Part shown: positions 6,751 through 8,028 of the stretch, piece by piece
How positions within the stretch are numbered: position 1 is the stretch's first letter
How the letters are laid out: each line of letters begins with the position of its first letter
Assembly (NCBI GenBank): GCA_030601605.1
Contig: JAUVTI010000084.1
Coordinates: forward strand, 1-8,028
Direction of reading: 5' to 3'
Source of the DNA: Gemmatimonadales bacterium
Lineage (GTDB): Bacteria; Gemmatimonadota; Gemmatimonadetes; Gemmatimonadales; GWC2-71-9
DNA: 8,028 bases
Made by a program: the position numbers and the translations under genes
The notes under the pieces: generated by a model
The model's input: the letters and a program-made list of their open reading frames with translations, nothing else
The model's database searches: none
Told to the model about the DNA's origin: nothing

Positions 6751-8028
6751 ACCTTTCCGGCCGGAGTCGGTCCACCCATCACACGCTCGGCGGCCGACGC
6801 CTTGATCAGCGACACGGGCGCGTTGGTCTCCCACCACTCCCGGGCCCGCTCGGGGGTCCACAGGCCCGCGGACTCGCACGCGGTGAGGGCGTCGGCGAGA
6901 TCCCCCACGGTGCGCGGGCGGTCGCGACGGTCCTTCTCGAGACAGTGCATGATCACCCGCTCCAGGTCGGGCGGTACGGCGAGCTCGGTGCGCCCCGATG
7001 GCGGCTCCGGACGCTTGCGGATGTGGTCCATCATCACCTGCATCGGGCTGCCCGTGAACACCAACCTGCCCGTCAGCAGCCAGTAGGCCACGCATCCCAG
7101 CGAGTAGATGTCGGCCCTACCGTCCACGCCGGGAGCAGCCTCCGCCATCTCGGGCGCGATGAACGCCGGGGTGCCCACCGCGATGCCCTCAACGGTCAAC
7201 GCGGCGTCGCTCGGCTCCACCGGCCCGACCGCCTTCACGAGCCCGAAGTCGAGCAGCTTCACCTGGTCCTCCTTGAGTCCCACGCGACACGAGTAGATGT
7301 TGGCGGGTTTGATGTCGCGGTGGATCAATCCGTTGGCGTGCGCCTCCGCCAGTGAGTCGCACGCCTGCAGCAGGAAGTGGATTGCCCGCTCGGCCGGCAC
7401 CGGCCCGACGCGATCCACCATCGAGTCGAGATCGAACCCGTCGAGCCGCTCCATCACGAGGTAGAAGGTGCCGTCGTCGGTCACTCCGAAGTCGTACAGC
7501 TCGATGCTATGTGGTGAGCGCAGCGCAGCCGTGGCCTCGGCCTCGCGGCGAAACCGTTCCAGCGGCCCCGGCCCGCCCCGCTTTCGACTCGCTTCCAGCA
7601 CGGCCGGCTTGATCAACTTGATGGCGGCCGGTCGGGCGAGCAGCCGGTGCTCGGCCGTCCAAACCTCTCCCATCCCGCCTTCACCCAGCAGCCTCACCAG
7701 GCGGTAGCTCCCCATCGCCCGCGCCTCGCCAACCTGGCGGCTCAAGCCGCGCAGCGTATACGCGGGGATGCGGGCCAGCGCTACGCATACGTAGTTCCAG
7801 TAGTACGCCTCGAACAGTTGCATGGGCGGCGGAACCGTGCGGCCCACCAGCCCGGCGAGGTAGATCCCCAGGGGATCCATGGATGCCACCACAAACGAAG
7901 TGACCAGGACCTTGCCCAGGGTGTTGGGCACGATCACCGGAAACAGCAGGATGATCAGGCAGAGCCCGGACATGCCGGACTGTGGAACACGCACGGGTTC
8001 GGTCACCAGCTTGAGGAGAACCCCAACG
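6747..8028 (-). CDS. Ser/Thr protein kinase with N-terminal membrane domain (N-terminus beyond the window)
   Basis: The frame has no stop up to the right edge. A GTG at 8006 is a possible start (419 residues) but lacks a ribosome-binding site, and the membrane domain seems to begin earlier, so I treat the gene as partial. Using the GTG numbering, hydrophobic segments lie at about 11-30, 34-53 and 68-85, followed by a basic linker and the kinase: LLGEGGMGEVW (107-116 core), Lys130 in AAIK, alpha-C Glu155, HRDIKPAN (229-236, Asp231), DFG (253-255), GTPAFIAPEM (Glu286) and DIYSLGC. All catalytic residues are present, so it should be active on cytoplasmic Ser/Thr substrates. After the kinase only about 45 residues follow; there is no C-terminal TPR or TolB-like part. 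Homologues I recall with a membrane domain before an MGSYRLxxLLGxGGMGEVW kinase have several helices there, suggesting membrane sensing. The gene is convergent with the TPR kinase. Confidence 0.92.
   Translation of the reverse strand, partial: VGVLLKLVTEPVRVPQSGMSGLCLIILLFPVIVPNTLGKVLVTSFVVASMDPLGIYLAGLVGRTVPPPMQLFEAYYWNYVCVALARIPAYTLRGLSRQVGEARAMGSYRLVRLLGEGGMGEVWTAEHRLLARPAAIKLIKPAVLEASRKRGGPGPLERFRREAEATAALRSPHSIELYDFGVTDDGTFYLVMERLDGFDLDSMVDRVGPVPAERAIHFLLQACDSLAEAHANGLIHRDIKPANIYSCRVGLKEDQVKLLDFGLVKAVGPVEPSDAALTVEGIAVGTPAFIAPEMAEAAPGVDGRADIYSLGCVAYWLLTGRLVFTGSPMQVMMDHIRKRPEPPSGRTELAVPPDLERVIMHCLEKDRRDRPRTVGDLADALTACESAGLWTPERAREWWETNAPVSLIKASAAERVMGGPTPAGKV

Noticed and set aside
4882..7095. 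737-codon open frame on the minus strand, antisense to the TPR kinase
   Set aside because: The product is rich in Arg, Gly, Ala and His with no recognisable domain, and it crosses two well-supported kinase genes. GC-rich codon bias commonly leaves long antisense frames open.
1..8028. tRNA, rRNA, CRISPR, insertion sequence, attachment site or defence system
   Set aside because: No direct-repeat array, transposase motif, terminal inverted repeat pair or RNA-gene signature was seen on reading. The three kinases look like ordinary signalling proteins rather than part of a defence cassette.

Overview
The window is GC-rich, almost wholly coding bacterial DNA. It carries three Hanks-type Ser/Thr kinase genes in 8 kb, two of them with the layout kinase / one membrane helix / TolB-like domain / TPRs. 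That layout, the style of the kinase motifs, a DUF3047 protein and a small Asp/Ala-rich lipoprotein suggest a Gemmatimonadota or similar soil or sediment lineage. This assignment rests on recalled protein style, not on a search. No RNA gene, insertion sequence, CRISPR array or tandem repeat is visible. No gene-free stretch is longer than about 132 bp.

Layout from left to right. (1) At about 1-120 on the minus strand lies a fragment of a multi-pass membrane spermidine-synthase-like gene that leaves the window on the left. (2) It abuts, head to head, a plus-strand kinase-TPR gene (ending at 2384). This kinase lacks the ATP-binding N-lobe and has HRA in place of the catalytic HRD. Both genes seem to have lost their 5' ends at one junction, and the remaining kinase is expected to be catalytically dead. 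(3) A small lipoprotein gene (2408-2626) follows on the plus strand. (4) Convergent to it on the minus strand are a stand-alone Lrp/AsnC effector-domain (RAM) gene (2637-2918) and, upstream of that, an exported DUF3047 gene (2989-3711). (5) A 132-bp divergent region separates DUF3047 from an intact membrane kinase with TolB-like and TPR parts (3844-6750). (6) The convergent minus-strand gene (6747 to the right edge) is a third, intact kinase of different topology, with membrane helices before the kinase domain. The stop codons of the last two genes overlap in one CTAG palindrome.

Functionally this looks like a small signalling neighbourhood. There are two apparently active transmembrane kinases with opposite topologies, one decayed kinase that may survive only as a membrane TPR scaffold or pseudogene, and small envelope and regulatory proteins between them. 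No metabolic pathway ties the genes together. The most notable points are the broken head-to-head junction at about position 110, the HRD-to-HRA change, the shared CTAG stop, and two operator-like inverted repeats, one before the RAM gene and one before the second kinase.
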